A stretch of DNA of 64,000 nucleotides from Dolomedes plantarius (taxonomy: Eukaryota; Arthropoda; Arachnida; Araneae; Dolomedidae). Within the stretch, counting starts at the first letter, position 1. Each line of letters opens with the position of its first letter. This document shows, piece after piece, positions 50,311-63,775 of this stretch. Made by a program: the position numbers and the translations under genes. Under the pieces are notes generated by a model. It was not told where the DNA came from and searched no databases. It saw only the letters and a program-made list of their open reading frames with translations. The stretch covers positions 70,736,488-70,800,487 of the forward strand of contig OU015503.1 in the NCBI GenBank assembly GCA_907164885.2. The letters run 5' to 3'.

Positions 50311-50845
50311 AACCAATCAAGGAGCTCGACGCAATGGCCACGTTATACGTCAAATCAATCACAAGTCCCACCAACAGATAAATGCTCCGGTAGCAATATA
50401 AAGAACGTCTTACTGATTACGCGCAATGAAGTTTAGGTTTAGATTTGAACCGCGTTCTTCCTCTATAATTTTATAGGTTTAAAAATTTTGACCAATCACG
50501 GAGCTCGATGCAATGTCACGTGATACGTCAAACCAATCACAAGTCACGCCAACAGATAAACGCTCCAGTAGTAATATGAACAACGTCTTCCTGATTACGC
50601 GCAACAAAGTATAGGTTTAGATCTGAACCGCGCTCTTCCTCTATATTTTTATAGGTATAAAAAGTTTTACCAATCACGGAGCTCTACGCAATGGCTACGT
50701 TATACGTAAACCAATCACAAGTCACGCCAACATATAAACGCTCCGAAAGCAATGTGAACAAGGCCTTACTGATTACGCGCAATGAAGTTTAGATTTAGAC
50801 CTGAACCGCATTCTTCATATTTTTATAGGTTAAAAAAATCTTTTA
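50311..50845. repeat. Tandem repeat, three units of about 178 bp
   Basis: Units start at 50311, 50490 and 50668 with ACCAATCA(A/C)GGAGCTC. They share CAATCACAAGTC, CCAACAGATAAA, CTGATTACGCGCAA and GAACCGC(G/A)(T/C)TCTTC. Similarity between units is high enough to be obvious by eye. No coding. Confidence 0.9.
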
Positions 50846-50849
50846 AACT

Positions 50850-52279
50850 TGTTAATGTACGACATCTCAACATAAGTTAACGAATTATTTATTTCTATTT
50901 AGCTTTCTCCATACAACCATTTATAGTAACAAAGACTCAACGCAATCAGAGTTGAGGATGTTGTGAGAAATTTGATGTGAAGTGTTATAAACCTGAATCT
51001 CGTTTAAGACTAGTTGGTACTTTCCCATTATACCGATCTGTCGCCAACCTCTCGGAAAACTGTCAGTCTTGGCGAGGAAAAGCCGTTCTCATATACTTGA
51101 AAACACCGGGATTTGATCTCTGGGATATTTAGTAACTAACAGAAAACCCAACCACCGTTGCGTTACTAACAGAACATCTCTATTTAAGAGTATGTAAGAA
51201 GTGAAAGAAATGTACATAAAAATGAAATTTAGAGGTTATTTAAAGATTTATCTTCCGATGTAGCTCTGAACATTTCTCACATACACTTCCACGTGTGATC
51301 TAAATTCTCGAATGAAAGGAATAACGATATAAATGCCATTGAAAATAGAAATGTGATTTACAAAAAAATAATATATGACGTAAAAAGTCAGCATTATCTT
51401 TCTTTCTTCAAATATTTTTTAACTTTAACTTTGACTTTTATAAGTAGTTTTCTAAAATAGAAATGTAGTGTGAAAAGTGAATATTTTCTGGAATTTCTTT
51501 TTATTTAATTGACGACATTTTTGTATTATAACTAGGGGCTTGCTATGCTCGCTCCTCTGTTAGGGCTAATTGCGAGATACATAGGGGTGATCCTCGGGCA
51601 ATGTAACAGCTTCCATCCTTTTACTGTTGTCACCCTTATGCGAAGGACTTTTCATAACTGTCGAATTATCAGTTTTAAAATTCAATTAAAATTCGAAATT
51701 TTAAGATAGAGACCTGAAATGAGGTTTATATGATATAAGAAATCTTTCAGCTTCCAGACGATGTAAATATTTTCTTTGTAAGATAAAAACTCGAGGACCA
51801 TCGATATTACATCCACATATGATACAATATTTCTTGAAAAACTGTGTTTTAATTTTTGATGAAAATATCAGTCTGTTTTAAAATATTTTTAAACAAATGA
51901 GGTCTAGTTTGAAAGAAAAAGTCTGTAGTATTAGATTGTAAAAAGATTAAATTTCTACGATCATGTTTTGGCGAGTTACCATAATCTGAAGATGAAAAAG
52001 TCAATATTTTCCCACAAAACATAAAATGAAAAAAATAATAACTTTAAGTCCGACGAAGATGAAACACGTCTTACTTTGTTTCCCCCATTTTTCTGCATCC
52101 ATTGGTATCGTCTCGACCCCATACCCCCAGCGGTTTCGAAGGAAATAGTGTGACAATCTTTTGACAGTTACTTTCTTTAGAATAGAGAGATTGGCAACTT
52201 TTTGCGTGACATTAGCGACAGGTTGGCTATAATGAGCAAATACCGACTTCTTGAATTTTAAATAAATAATATTTATTCC
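50850..52279. other. Unassigned sequence; possible Helitron-like end at 51534
   Basis: About 1.4 kb without supported frames. At 51534 ACTAGGGGCTTGCTATGCTC, read on the minus strand, ends GCAAGCCCCTAG-T. This may be another Helitron 3' end, but no 5' end is visible. Confidence 0.3.
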
Positions 52280-53394
52280 ATTTTTTTCATGTTTTTATTA
52301 ACTCGCTTACTTGTTTGTTTGTGTGTGTGTTTGTGTGTTTGTCTGGTACAAATCTTGCAATCGCTTTTTAACTAACTTCCCGAGTAGCTAGACAATTGAA
52401 ACCTTTAGAATAGCTAAGAACACGATGACAATGCATTTTTTTTATACTTTTAGCCATCTTTGAGCAGAATTGAATTAACTTTAAGTTCTTTTCAGCTAAT
52501 TTTGTTTTGTAGACTGGTGCAGCCATCTATCAGCCGGAACGGGAACGAAGCCTGTTAAAGTTAAACGCAAGTTAACTTCCAATTAACTTAAGGGGACGAG
52601 GGACCTTCAAACTCGAATTTTTAAATTTCAAATTTTTAACTCTATATATAAAAGGAGGTTAATTAGCAATCTTTTTTTCTATATTGAAGATCCTCCGAAT
52701 TCAAAACAAGGATTTTTTGGTAGAATTACGCCTGTTTTTCAAAATTTTTTTGAAAATTCTAACATTTTTCAAAATGGTCCCCGCGCATTCTATATTCTTT
52801 AAAATCCTTAAATTTATTAATATAAGTTTTCCATTTGTATATAAATATAATTGTGCAATGAATTTTTATTGTATGAATCTGAAATCTTAAATATACATAT
52901 TTTTTTATTTTGCCTGTTAATTTTTTATATTTTTGCTATTTTTCATGGTCTATAAATTTGAAAATTATTTTTGGTTTCAAAGAACTATGCACAGTTTTAT
53001 GGCAAACACTATAATTAACAATCCTGAGAAATTTAGAAGAAATCAGAAGAAAATGAACGCGCATGGAGTATTTTGAAAAATTCTAGCATTTTTGAAGAAA
53101 TTTTTGAAAAACAAGGCTTACTCTTCCACAAAATACTTATTTGAGAATTGTAAGTGACTTCAATGTCGTAAGAAAAATATTAACTATAATCATGTGGTTT
53201 ATTGAGTAAAATTTTAAAAAATTTTAAAAACGAAGTTTAAGGTCCATTATCCCCTTAATTTTCTTTCAAGTTGATGGGATAATTCATCAAAAAAATTTTT
53301 TAAAGTATTTATTAATACATAGAATTGTCGAGTTTATATGATTCAACAGAAAATTTAAAAACATGATATATAAGAAGTTCTTTTTATCTTGTAA
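52280..53394 (+). repeat. Dispersed repeat, copy 2, interrupted by a TTAA element
   Basis: 52280-52520 and 53259-53394 match, in opposite orientation, the uninterrupted copy at 43080-43465. The TTAA element at 52592-53254 plus about 80 bp of other sequence sits between the two parts. A Helitron begins at 53395. Confidence 0.65.
52592..53254. mobile_element. TTAA-flanked MITE-like element, 663 bp
   Basis: TTAA at 52588-52591 and 53255-53258 flanks GGGGACGAGGGACCTTCAAA and, inverted, GGGGATAATGGACCTTAAAC. AT-rich interior with subterminal inverted words (TTTTCAAAAAT... and its reverse) and no transposase. GGGGAC is shared with the element at 32375. Confidence 0.75.
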
Positions 53395-54064
53395 TCTATA
53401 TATATAAAACAGTTCCGTAACTGACTCATTCATTCACTGAGTGACATACAACGCACAGACCAAACCGCTGGACCTAAACGGCTGAAATTTTGCATGGCGA
53501 TTCTTCTAATAGTGTAGGGGTGCACTAAGAAAGATTTTTAAAAAATTCTTCTTAGATTTTTTTAAATTTAATTTTTAAGCTGTTTTTTAAACTTTTTGTA
53601 CGTTTGCATTTAAAATACTACATTGAGGGTTATAAAATTTATATCACGAGAAAGATCATAAAAATTCCTTCAAAATGAAATTTTTTTCGAATTTTTACCT
53701 CCATTTCCTAATTTTTGGTGAATTTTTAAAGATTCATTTTTAGAATTTAATTTATTAAATGCTGATCACGTGATTTCTTTTTCTGGTACTTTAAATAAAT
53801 TTATCGTCACGTGCATAACAACTAAATAGACAAAAAAATATTTTTTTTTTCTCTCTAATGCAGCAGACGATTAGATATTATAAAAAAAAAAAAAATATCC
53901 CTTACGATTTTTTTATAAAATACATTTTTTACATCAATTGTATACATTGATCGTCGCATTTATTATAAATATATATATAATTTTTTTTTTGGCATTTATT
54001 GCATACATTGACCGTAATATTTAATTTGAATGTACTCCGTAGCGAAGCGCGGGTTTTCAGCTAG
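53395..54064 (+). mobile_element. Non-autonomous Helitron, family A copy 6
   Basis: A^TC-TATATATATAAAACAG at 53395 and GGTTTTCAGCTAG^T at 54064, with the full set of family A interior motifs. At 670 bp and without (TA)n expansion, it is the cleanest copy. GCGAAGCGC forms a 3-bp-stem GC hairpin 14 bases before the end. Confidence 0.82.
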
Positions 54065-55625
<1,561 letters not shown>

Positions 55626-55948
55626 ATATTTAAAATTAAGATGACTAAAAGGGCAAATGCGACCATTTAATACTCCTATAACCTGAAATAAGATAGACAT
55701 ATAAAAATGAGCAAAAAACGGAATTGGAGGTGGTATAGTTGATGACTGGGGGGGGTGGGGTGACCCCCTCCCAACCCCGGTTAAACGTGTTTTAAGTCTG
55801 GCAACACTCCCCGAGGTCGGCTATAACACCAAGACAGTAATAAACAATTATGAAGAGGAAAAATATTTTAGATGAAATAGATAAGTTAAACCAGATGTCT
55901 TTACTAATATAGTCAACTAAAACATAATTACAAGATGAATAGCGGTGC

Positions 55949-56132
55949 AGGGTGTTCATAATTAAAGTCCCACTTTCAAAAGGCTGCAAAAAAAGAACCA
56001 CTGGTCAGACTGACTTCAAATTTGAACTGAATATACTAGAAGAAGGGGGAAATGATTTGGCATAATAAAAAAATAAGTTCCAAAATGTTACAGCGCCATC
56101 TATTGATACATTTTGGAACTATTTTCTTTATT
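55949..56132 (+). mobile_element. Possible single terminus of a mariner-like element
   Basis: GCAGGGTGTTCATAATTAAA followed by GTCCCACTTTC resembles CAGGGTG-type mariner ends. ACAGCGCCATCTATTG lies 130 bp inside, similar to TGTAGCGCCCTCTAA in the 41783 mariner. No second end is found, and the sequence is cut by the next (TA)n tract. Confidence 0.35.
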
Positions 56133-56135
56133 ATA

Positions 56136-56172
<37 letters not shown>
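56133..56172. repeat. (TA)n tract
   Basis: 40 bp of TA dinucleotide directly before the long-TIR element. Confidence 0.95.
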
Positions 56173-56173
<1 letters not shown>

Positions 56174-56175
<2 letters not shown>

Positions 56176-57036
56176 GTGGCGTATGCAAGGGGGGGGGGGT
56201 TGATGGGGGTTATAACCCACCCCCATTGGTTTTGATTACATATATTATTTAATTAGGTTTACACTTTGCATTGATTGCTCAAAACTACTCTTTCATAATA
56301 ATAGTCCAGTCAAATTAGTCCAAAATGGCGGCGAATCATGCATTAAATGAAACGATTGAGATTTTTTCAGGAATGTGTAGGGGTTGGTCCCCTGAACAAC
56401 GCCTAATAAAGTCCCCTCGATTTCAGGCGCCGGGGGGGGGGGGGGTCCAAAGGTCACTTTTTTCAGTTTTCGGCGTTTATATCGAAAATGGTGCATCGCA
56501 CAGAAAATTGTCAAATGCAAAAATAAAAGCTTATAAAATTCCCTTCTAAATGGTATATCCATGTTTGTACTCAAGTGTTACCGTTATCGAGATATGAGCC
56601 ATTGAATATGAAAAGTTTTCAAAATAAGTGGTAACGGTTCAGCTATCTCGTCAAACTTCCTCTTCTAACTCTTTCCCCTTCCATTTCTCAGAAAACTCGT
56701 GATAGAGAAAGTTGTAGAGCGAAAGATTTTCTTCAAAAATGTATATAGTTATGCTAATTTATCTTCAGGTAAATAGTTAGAGGGTTTTTAAGTTTAGGGG
56801 TACTTTTCAACATTTTGCTTGTAAAATGCTCGTCACTCAAGTTTCGTTTCCATGGTCTGTAACTCTCTTAATCACTTTGTATGGTGTTTAATTAGATACG
56901 TATAATATTCATAACCCATATAAATAATAAATTATGTATACCTGTACGCATAATGTATATCTCATAATATACAGAAGAACACTTGTAGTACAAAGGAGGA
57001 AGTAAGAAAACAAACCAAACTGTATAAAAGTTGTTC
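56174..57036 (+). repeat. Left long terminal inverted repeat of the 4.6-kb element
   Basis: Pairs with 59537-60787. Contains two poly-G runs (56191-56200, 56432-56445) and about 100 bp (56205-56305) not matched in the right arm. The open frames in this arm (for example 56325-56549) recur in the right arm and are non-coding. Confidence 0.8.
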
Positions 57037-57192
57037 ATATAATCAAAAAATGTTTATCAAAAGTAGGTTTAAACAACAGTTACTTACATTAAATATATTA
57101 TATACAATTTATTTCATCAACTGCTTTCCTATATATTAAAAGCCGTCAATCTGATACTTCGGAAAAAGTTTCAAACAAGTCAGTCTTCACTA

Positions 57193-59400
57193 TCATTTTA
57201 GCTTCTGTAGAATGTCCGAATTTTCACGAACTGATTTCCCACAAAGGTGGCATCCCACTATAATGCTACGATCAAAGTCACTAGGCTCCTTTGACTTACT
57301 CATCGTCTCACAAACGCATAAATATGACCTGGCAGGTTCAGGTTCAGGTATTTCAACTTGTCGGAGCTCCAAGGTCTGTAGTAGAACTTTATCTCCAATA
57401 ATATGACCTGACAAACCACTACCAATACTTTTATAGCTTTCGGTTACGCATCAAATTACGTCACCTGCTAGATCCACTTCCTTAGGGGGGGGGGTGTCCG
57501 AATACTTTTGGCCAGATAATTTATAACGTATTATTGAATATTAATGAATTATATAAATTATTAAATTTACTTAATGGGGTCAGTACGAGCAAAGAAAAAT
57601 GAAAGGTACCTGTGGTGATTGAGATCATGTTCATTTGGCGGGGCCTGGAACATGAGCAGGAACATTTGTTCCTCAGCTCCATAAATGTCTCCTGGTGAAG
57701 ATTTGGAGTTATAAAACACTTTGGCGATGTTTGTTGTTTCATTGGAATACCGCTGGAAACATTGTACTATTACTGCTTTGCTTTTACCATAAATCGCTGA
57801 CGTAGTGTCACATCCTGAGAAACTATGGATGAAGAGAATGTACTGACTGAATGATAAGACCTGAAGATGTTGTGAAGAGTAGAGCCTGTATTCTGTGTTG
57901 CCCCGTCCGGTCTTCATAAAAAACACATTCGTGTCTTGCAGGGTGAGTGCCACAAGTAAGACGAGCAGGTCTTACCCATCTACTATCACCACATTTGAAT
58001 GAGAAGTGTTTTGCCACCCACCTCTGACAATACTGCAATCAGCATCTCCTTTGGCTATAGTAGACTGTATACCTCTTGCACCTAAGGCCTGAACCAACAT
58101 AGTAATGAGCTTGGTTTTGTTCCTTTCATTAGAAAGGAAGTTTTCCTGATGAACAGTAGCCACCATGTTCTTATTGAAGTCAATATCCACTGATGTTTTA
58201 CTTGATGCTCTCCGATGTTGTTCGTCTCTTTCCGTGGAGTTCGTGTGTCTTCATAACCATCAAAAACCACAGCTCAACTGCTGCCGTAATGGTTGATTAT
58301 GTACGATACATATTGATCGCAGATGGAGGCGAAGGTGGTGTTGGTGTTCCACTTTACTCTATGAAGCAGGAAGCCGCCATCGATTACCGTGAAACTGTTC
58401 TTCACATTGATCAGTTGATTACATTTTCGGAAAGCATCATACAGTGCTGACTTTTTGATTTATCTCATTATCCCCTCGGCTAATAGAGACATAGGGTATG
58501 GGGCTAACTCGTACGTTAGCAACTCCTCTACATCCCCTTCTTTTTTCTTGGTGATCAGAGTTCTTTGAAATATCATCAGAGGCTCTACCACCACTACCTC
58601 ATCATTAACTTTGATCATATTGCTCATCGCAGCTAAAGGAACGACTGAGTCCTTCGTGGATTGTTTCACTTCTGAGAAATTCATTCCAAACAAAAGTGCT
58701 CATTGTGCGGGTTCCAAGGACTGCTGGACTTCCAAGGACTCCAAGGAAGCAGTTGACGTTACTTGTTCCAATTACTCCTGCTGAAAGTTATATCAAACAA
58801 TTACGTTCAGCAAAAGGCGGGTGATCAGCCAACCCTTGAGTAAGCTTCCTTCTGTCTAGATCATCTGTGGTTATGCGTGATGCTCGAAACTCAACATGTT
58901 GTTCTCCTCTTGCAGTATGGACGCCACAAAACATCTCAAGTGGACTACATATTGTTGTAGCTGTGCTAGCTCCCCCAACCCATTTCGCCAACACTGAATC
59001 ACTAAAGCCTCGTCCACGTGTTAATTCTCCTTCACTCTTCCTGTCACACATGAGTGTCACCTCAATTGCCATGTCAGACCACACACCAGCCATTGGTGTT
59101 CCAGTTCTGTTGACAGTGAAGTATCCACGATTTATAAAATTCTGTTTAAGTTGAAGGTGGCGAGTTGTTAGTCTCAGCATGTGTTGTACATATAGGTGAG
59201 TACACTTTCCATAATGAAAATGCCCGCTGGCATGGAAGTAAGGTATCATCAGTTGGGCACATGTCATATGATCTTCCCAGTTACCAGTGTGCTGTGCTGC
59301 AATGAATTTTTTCATCAACACCACCATTTCAAAGTACTGGACTCACAAAGCTGCTGTTGCCCCTTTACCTTTGAGACGTGACAATTCATTGCTCAAATTC
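57193..59400 (-). pseudogene. Decayed HSFSGCDTTSA-family protein gene
   Basis: Minus-strand pieces in order. 59327-58788 has TGNWEDHMTCAQLMIPYFHA, NRTGTPMAGVWSDMAIE and LTRGRGFSDSVLAKWVGG. 58693-58460 has MFGMNFSEVKQSTKDSVVPL and LTYELAPYPMSLL. About 58290-58200 has VVFDGYEDTRTPRKE. 58190-57972 has FLSNERNKTKLITMLVQALG and AKGDADCSIV. Near 57960 comes a DLLVLL-like stretch. 57953-57567 has LTLQDTNVFFMKTGRGNTEY and FIHSFSGCDTTSAIYGKSKA. 57414-57193 has HLCGKSV. This order matches, from memory, a large metazoan family of unknown function that is highly repeated in arthropods and cnidarians. Several frameshifts and stops make it dead. Confidence 0.65.
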
Positions 59401-59536
59401 CACTGAATGCTGGCAAGGAAGGTATTTGTGGAAATGTGTTGTGGAGTAATTTCTTCTGAGGTCTGAAGTAACTGAACTACTTATTCTTTTTCATATGGTG
59501 TGATATATAAGTTTTCCAAAATGATCTGAGCTAAAG

Positions 59537-60787
59537 TGACACTTTTATACATTTTTGTTTGTTTTCTTACTTCCTCCTTTGTACTACATGTCTTCTTCTG
59601 TATATTATGAGATATACATTATACGTACAGGTATACATAATTTATTATTTATATGGGTTATGAATACTGTACGTATCTAATTAAACAGAATGCAAAGTGA
59701 TTAAGAGAGTTACAGACCTTGGAAACGAAACTTAAGTGACCAGCATTTTACTAACAAAATGTTGAAAAGTACCCCAAAACTTCAAAACCCTCTAACTATT
59801 TACCTGGTGAAGGTAAATTAGCATAACTATATGCATTTTTGAAGGAAATCTTTCGCTCTACAACTTTCTCGAACACGAGTTTTCTGAGAAACGGAAGGGG
59901 AAAGAGTTAGAAGAGGAAGTTTGACGACATACCTGAACCGCTACCACTTTTATTTAAAAATGTTCATATTCAATGGTTCATATCTCGAAAACGGTAACAC
60001 TTGGGTAGAAATTGTAGGGTTCGCGTGTTGCTCAGATGCAAATTTCTGGTAGCAGCGTTGTACATGCCAGCCGAAGTGAGTTCGGCGCAGGTGTTTGATC
60101 TATTTAAAGGGCACACGCTGAGTTGGCAGAAGCCCAAGACTGGAGTAGCGATACGAGAGAGAGCCGAGGCAAGCTTGATGGAAGGTGATAGCGGTGTTTA
60201 ACTGATAGAGCGTGTATTGGTATTTAGCCGAGGTAGCCGCACGACTTCGAGAATTAGCTCAGAGCCGAGGTTTACGGGTATTATTAGTGAATGCATACTC
60301 TGCCTGAAGGATTCATTGCGACCTTTAGTTTCTTAGTACCGCGGGTTGCGGTACTGTTGTGCATTATTTTGGAAGCCCCAAGTCTGTCTATGTTAGTCTG
60401 CCTCTACGTAGAGAATAAAGGAGTTATTCTGAAGTTATCCCTCGTACTTTATAATGTGCTTGGACCGTTAGAGATAAAAAAAAAGGAATCACACAAATTA
60501 GGAAGAACCACATAAAATGGAATTTTATAAGCTTTAATTTTTGGATTTGACAATTTTCTGTGCGATGCACCGTTTTTGAGATAAACGCTAAAAACTGAAA
60601 AAAGTGACCTTTTGACCACCCCACCCCCGCGGCGCCTCAAATCGAGGGGACTTTATTAGGCGTTTTTCAGGGAACCAACCCCTACACATTCCTGAAAAAA
60701 TCTCAATCCCTTCATTTAATGCGAAATGAAAACCTAATTTGACTGGACTATAACATCCCCCTTTGAAAATTTCTGCGTACGCTGCTG
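59537..60787 (-). repeat. Right long terminal inverted repeat of the 4.6-kb element (interrupted)
   Basis: Inverted partner of 56174-57036, split by the 60014-60500 insertion. The minus-strand open frames at 60424-60824 mirror those of the left arm. Confidence 0.8.
60014..60500. mobile_element. Insertion in the right arm; LTR-like, unclassified
   Basis: The left arm has no counterpart to this segment: homology stops after AACACTTGGGTAGAAA and resumes near ATGGAATTTTATAAGC. The segment starts TGTAGGGTTCGCGTG, is GC-richer than its host, and has AATAAAGGAGTTATTCTG near 60413. That would suit an LTR poly(A) region. The ends and target duplication are not clear. Confidence 0.35.
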
Positions 60788-61869
60788 TATATATGGGAGA
60801 GTGTGTGCGTATGTGTGTGAACATGTGTGGATTCCGATTTGGCTTCCAGCGTACTCACTGATTATGTCATACGGAGAAGTCCATAATGAAACCAGAGGAT
60901 AGTTTCATGGCTTTTGGATACGCTCGAGTTGCCTATCTTTGCATAAGTTAATCCTCGAAAGAGAATGCGGGTTTATAATCAGCCTTCACGTAGCAAAAAT
61001 TTGACCGTAGCGCCTCAAACCAAACCAAAGAGAATGCGTTCATGCAACTTCGGTCTAAGCTTTTAAGTTTTTCCAACAAAAGTCTATCAGAATAATTTTC
61101 ATCAGTGTTACGTTTAGTAGAAAACAATATTAAAAACAAGCAAATTCACGTTTTTCGTTTTCTTGACCTAGAATACGTCTTTCTAATGAGTCGCATATGG
61201 GGTGCCAATTTGGAGTTGGGGGTTTAAAAGAATTAATAGTCATTTATAATAGCTCCAAGTCAGCAACTAATAAACGTACAATAACAAGTGATATATACTT
61301 CTACAAAACGAAAGTTCCCAAATATCAAACAGATTTAGTGCGCATGCGCATGAATTACTGGAATTGCCCAAATTACGTCAATATGTGACCTTCAGGCGCC
61401 AGTAACGTACGAACTTCGTATCGTAGCTACATAAGTGACGTTTCAAAAGATCGGTTACAATTTCTGAATGTTAGCCTTTAGGTTTGTGACCCCTACGTGA
61501 CTTTGTCGGTAGATATAATGAAACGTATATCTACAATCAAAACCAGGCGAAAAGGATAAGAATATAGACAGCTTAGTCTGGTAAATTCAAAAAGGTGCCA
61601 CTCACCGTTTCTGAACGTATGGAAAAGCATGCGTAAAGTACATGGACAGTACATCAGTAGCACTACATAAGGCAATCTGAGGGGAAAACCCCAACCACAA
61701 GACGTATGCTAAGTTCAAACACACGCCTGCCTCCAAGACGCTGGCCACAGCCATTTTTTTTCAACTACGAAGAAGGTCAACATTTTCCGTGGTTCGGTAC
61801 TCATTGTAATATCTCGCTGCTCCACGTCAATAATTTTACCGAAATTTAAATGTATTAAAAGTAAGTATT
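60788..61869. other. Unassigned sequence
   Basis: A short TG-rich stretch at 60795-60830, then about 1 kb without repeat ends or motif-bearing frames. Confidence 0.4.
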
Positions 61870-62086
61870 TAGGGGCTGGTTGTGGCCCTGTGGTACAGCG
61901 CGCTGGTTTTCGGTGCTTAGGGTGATCGAATCCCCGCGTTGCGCCACTAAAAGCGTCCGTTTGTGTCGTCCCTTCATAGGAGGTAGTGCTAGTCCGCCTA
62001 TATGGTGTCCCCATAATAAAGTGGCTAGCAAAACTGCGATGTACTAAAGCGGTCCAAAAAATCATCTGCCACATTGGAAGACAAAA
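61870..62086 (+). mobile_element. tRNA-derived SINE with 13-bp target duplications
   Basis: AAAAGTAAGTATT occurs at 61857-61869 and again at 62087-62099. The tRNA-related head GGGGCTGGTTGTGGCCCTGT has GTGGTACAGCGCGCTGG as A-box region and GATCGAATCCCC as B box. The tail ends in an A-rich stretch at the right duplication. The 119-codon minus-strand frame across it is a shadow. Confidence 0.9.
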
Positions 62087-62582
62087 AAAAGTAAGTATTC
62101 ATACTAAGATCTAATTTTAGGTCTGTAAACTCAATTTTTTCAGAAACTAAAAAGATGGTGCAAATGCCGACACAGCTCATGCGTTTACAATGCTTCCAAA
62201 AATAAATCTTTTCCAGAATTATTTACGAATCAATTAAATACCTAAATTCACAAAAGGAACACAGAGCGACGTCGCACTTTTATGAGTCTTCAAGGAATAA
62301 GCAGCCAGATAACTATGCAAAAAAAAAAAAAAAACACCAGCAGGCAATCGATCGATTAGATATCGAATAAACTGATGACTAACTGGAGTCACCCTTTATC
62401 CATCTGGTTATGACGTCATTCCAGCCGGAAAGGGTCCCGCCCTAAAAATGCTGGGACGTAGTTAACATTAAAAATTATGCAAAAAAATTTCAGATAGTCT
62501 CCTTTAAAAAAACTACCGTGGATTATTAGCGTAGGATTACTTATCGTTCCTTACCTTTTTTGTATATGTATGTATGTGTTAT

Positions 62583-62796
<214 letters not shown>

Positions 62797-63468
62797 TCTA
62801 TATATATAAAACAGTTCCGTAACTGACTCATTGAATGACATACAGAGCACAGACAAAACCGCTGGACCTAAAGGGCTGAAATTTTGCATGTCGATTCTTC
62901 TTACAGTGTAGGGGTGCACTAAGAGAGATTTTTGAAACATTCTTCTTAGATTTTTAAATTAAATTTTTAAGCTGTTTTAGTAACTTTTTATTAATTTTGC
63001 ATTTAAAATAATAATTTGAGGGTTATAAAATTTAAATCACAAGAAAGATCCTAAAAATTCCTTTAAAATGATACTTTTTTTGAATCTTTACATCTATTTT
63101 GTGATTTTTGGTGAATTTTTAAAGATTAGTTTTTAGAATTTAATTTATTAAATGCCGATCACGTGATTTCTTTTTCTGGTACTTTAAATAAATTTATCGT
63201 CACGTGCATAACAACTACATAGACAAAAAAATATTTTTTTTCTTGCTAATGCGGCAGACGATTGAACATTATTTTGTCTATAAAAATATCCCTTACGATT
63301 TATTTATAAATTTATATATTTTTTTCTACATCAATTGCATATATTGATTGTCATTTTTATTATAAATATATATACATATATTTATTTATTTATTGTTATT
63401 AATTGCATACATTGACCGTTGTATTTAATTTGAATGTACTCCGTAGCGAAGTGCGGGTTTTAAGCTAG
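62797..63468 (+). mobile_element. Non-autonomous Helitron, family A copy 7
   Basis: A^TC-TATATATATAAAACAG at 62797 and GGTTTTAAGCTAG^T at 63468 (one change in the usual TCAG). Same interior as copy 6. (TA)n on both sides. Confidence 0.8.
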
Positions 63469-63491
63469 TATATATATATATATGTATGTAC

Positions 63492-63588
<97 letters not shown>

Positions 63589-63592
63589 TGTA
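63469..63592. repeat. (TA)n tract
   Basis: TA dinucleotide with TATGTATGTACA near its start, following directly on the Helitron end. Confidence 0.97.
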
Positions 63593-63775
63593 TGCCAAAA
63601 TTGTTACGCATTTTGGTCCTTTTCTGTTTAACAGTTCACAGTTTGTCGAAGCGATACATACTGGGTTTGGCACGCTGCCAAAGTCATAACTCGCGAGGAC
63701 GGATGGGCGGACAGTTTTAACGTCTGAAATTTTCCTTTCCGAAGGACCGTTATGGAGCAACGTAATCCTACGTTA

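Larger units (their letters stand above)
56174..60787 (-). mobile_element. Unclassified 4.6-kb transposon with terminal inverted repeats of about 0.8 kb
   Basis: The left end CAGTGGCGTATGC pairs with the inverted right end CAGCAGCGTACGC. The arms 56174-57036 and 59537-60787 are inverted copies over most of their length. Paired words include ATAAAGTCCCCTCGATTT, AATTTTATAAGCTTT, TGTTACCGTTATCGAGATAT, GAAAGATTTTCTTCAAAAATG and TGTAGTACAAAGGAGGAAGT. The right arm is interrupted at about 60014-60500. Between the arms lies a decayed minus-strand gene of the HSFSGCDTTSA family. TATAT lies on both sides. I cannot assign a superfamily. Confidence 0.75.

Noticed and set aside
58867..59154. Plus-strand 95-codon frame
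   Set aside because: Antisense shadow of the HSFSGCDTTSA-family coding sequence on the minus strand.
61870..61950. Possible functional tRNA gene
   Set aside because: A- and B-box regions are present, but the element continues into a non-tRNA tail with target duplications, so it is a SINE. The same applies to 27730-27845.
61715..62074. 119-codon minus-strand ORF
   Set aside because: It runs across the SINE in antisense and ends in unrelated flank. No motif.
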